64,000 nucleotides of DNA from assembly GCA_913776195.1 (NCBI GenBank), contig CAJYMH010000030.1, positions 1 to 64,000 of the forward strand, written 5' to 3'. The DNA comes from an uncultured Caulobacter sp. GTDB taxonomy: Bacteria > Pseudomonadota > Alphaproteobacteria > Caulobacterales > Caulobacteraceae. The notes beneath the pieces were generated by a model. The model ran no database searches. It had not been told where the DNA came from and worked only from the letters and a program-made list of their open reading frames with translations. The position numbers were made by a program, and so were the translations under genes. Shown here piece after piece: positions 63,888 to 64,000 of the stretch (the stretch's first letter is position 1; the number at the start of each line of letters is the position of its first letter).

Positions 63888-64000
63888 ATGAAGCTCATGC
63901 ACCTTGGCGCCGCGATCGTATTGCTTGTCTCGACGGGTTCCGCCGCCGTCGCCCAGACGAATGGCGAGACGCTGTTCAAGCAGCGCTGCGGCGTCTGCCA
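63888..64000 (+). CDS. Cytochrome c (cut by window end)
   Basis: First 37 codons: signal peptide MKLMHLGAAIVLLVSTGSAA with cleavage near AVAQ, then TNGETLFKQRCGVC, the first part of a CxxCH heme motif that the window end breaks at the histidine codon. GGAG lies before the ATG. Probably the electron acceptor of the PQQ dehydrogenase just upstream. Confidence 0.8.
   Translation, partial: MKLMHLGAAIVLLVSTGSAAVAQTNGETLFKQRCGVC

Overview
The window looks like the chromosome of a free-living, high-GC alphaproteobacterium, most likely from the Caulobacteraceae (Caulobacter/Phenylobacterium type). The evidence is four large TonB-dependent receptors in 64 kb, a FixLJ-FixK oxygen-sensing module, spinster- and ACS-type MFS carriers next to receptors, and a divergently regulated siroheme/sulfite reductase operon. 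Nearly all sequence is coding. I see no insertion sequence, prophage, CRISPR array or rRNA; the one RNA gene I can support is a tRNA-Lys(CTT).

Region 1 (0.3-12.3 kb) is a microoxic or stress island. FixJ, FixL (with the heme-PAS residues in place) and a FixK-type CRP/FNR regulator are followed by about a dozen small genes on both strands: DUF883-like, triple BON, small membrane proteins, a host-attachment-type protein, two quinone-reductase paralogues, Hsp20, two tandem universal stress proteins, a cupin, and a beta-CASP ribonuclease-type protein. Nine TTGA-N6-TCAA type FixK boxes (five with both half-sites intact to the TTGAC/GTCAA or TTGA/TCAA level, the rest with one substitution) lie about 30-80 nt before these start codons, so the regulator and its targets seem to sit together.

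Region 2 (12.6-24.2 kb) holds a TonB receptor, tRNA-Lys, a single-domain Hpt protein, a chorismate mutase, a GcvA-like LysR regulator divergent from a five-gene cysteine/siroheme operon, and katG. Region 3 (24.4-27.7 kb) is one 1086-residue protein made almost wholly of about 130 octapeptide repeats, with a 56-residue super-period over much of its length; this is the strangest object in the window.

Region 4 (27.7-42.8 kb) is a catabolic locus: two TonB receptors, a spinster-type MFS carrier, a secreted carboxylesterase, an acyl-CoA ligase, a type 2 multifunctional-enzyme-like dehydrogenase, a thiolase, a DUF3089 hydrolase and two paralogous TetR regulators. A related inverted-repeat operator recurs in three of its promoter regions, which suggests one regulon for import, hydrolysis, CoA activation and beta-oxidation of an ester-type substrate.

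Region 5 (42.8-49.6 kb) is mixed housekeeping: lipoprotein, 3D-domain protein, GST, S1/P1 nuclease, Nudix, FolD, MmcQ/YjbR, LprI-like, exonuclease, Rnk. Region 6 (49.7-64 kb) is a second catabolic locus: LysR, aldehyde dehydrogenase, an acetolactate-synthase-like ThDP enzyme, a class III CoA-transferase and a CitE-like lyase in one overlapping operon, then a TonB receptor, ThuA-like protein, ACS-family MFS carrier, a PQQ dehydrogenase fused to cytochrome c, and a second cytochrome c cut by the window end. This combination may encode an undescribed pathway with periplasmic oxidation followed by CoA-dependent C-C cleavage; the substrate cannot be read from sequence.
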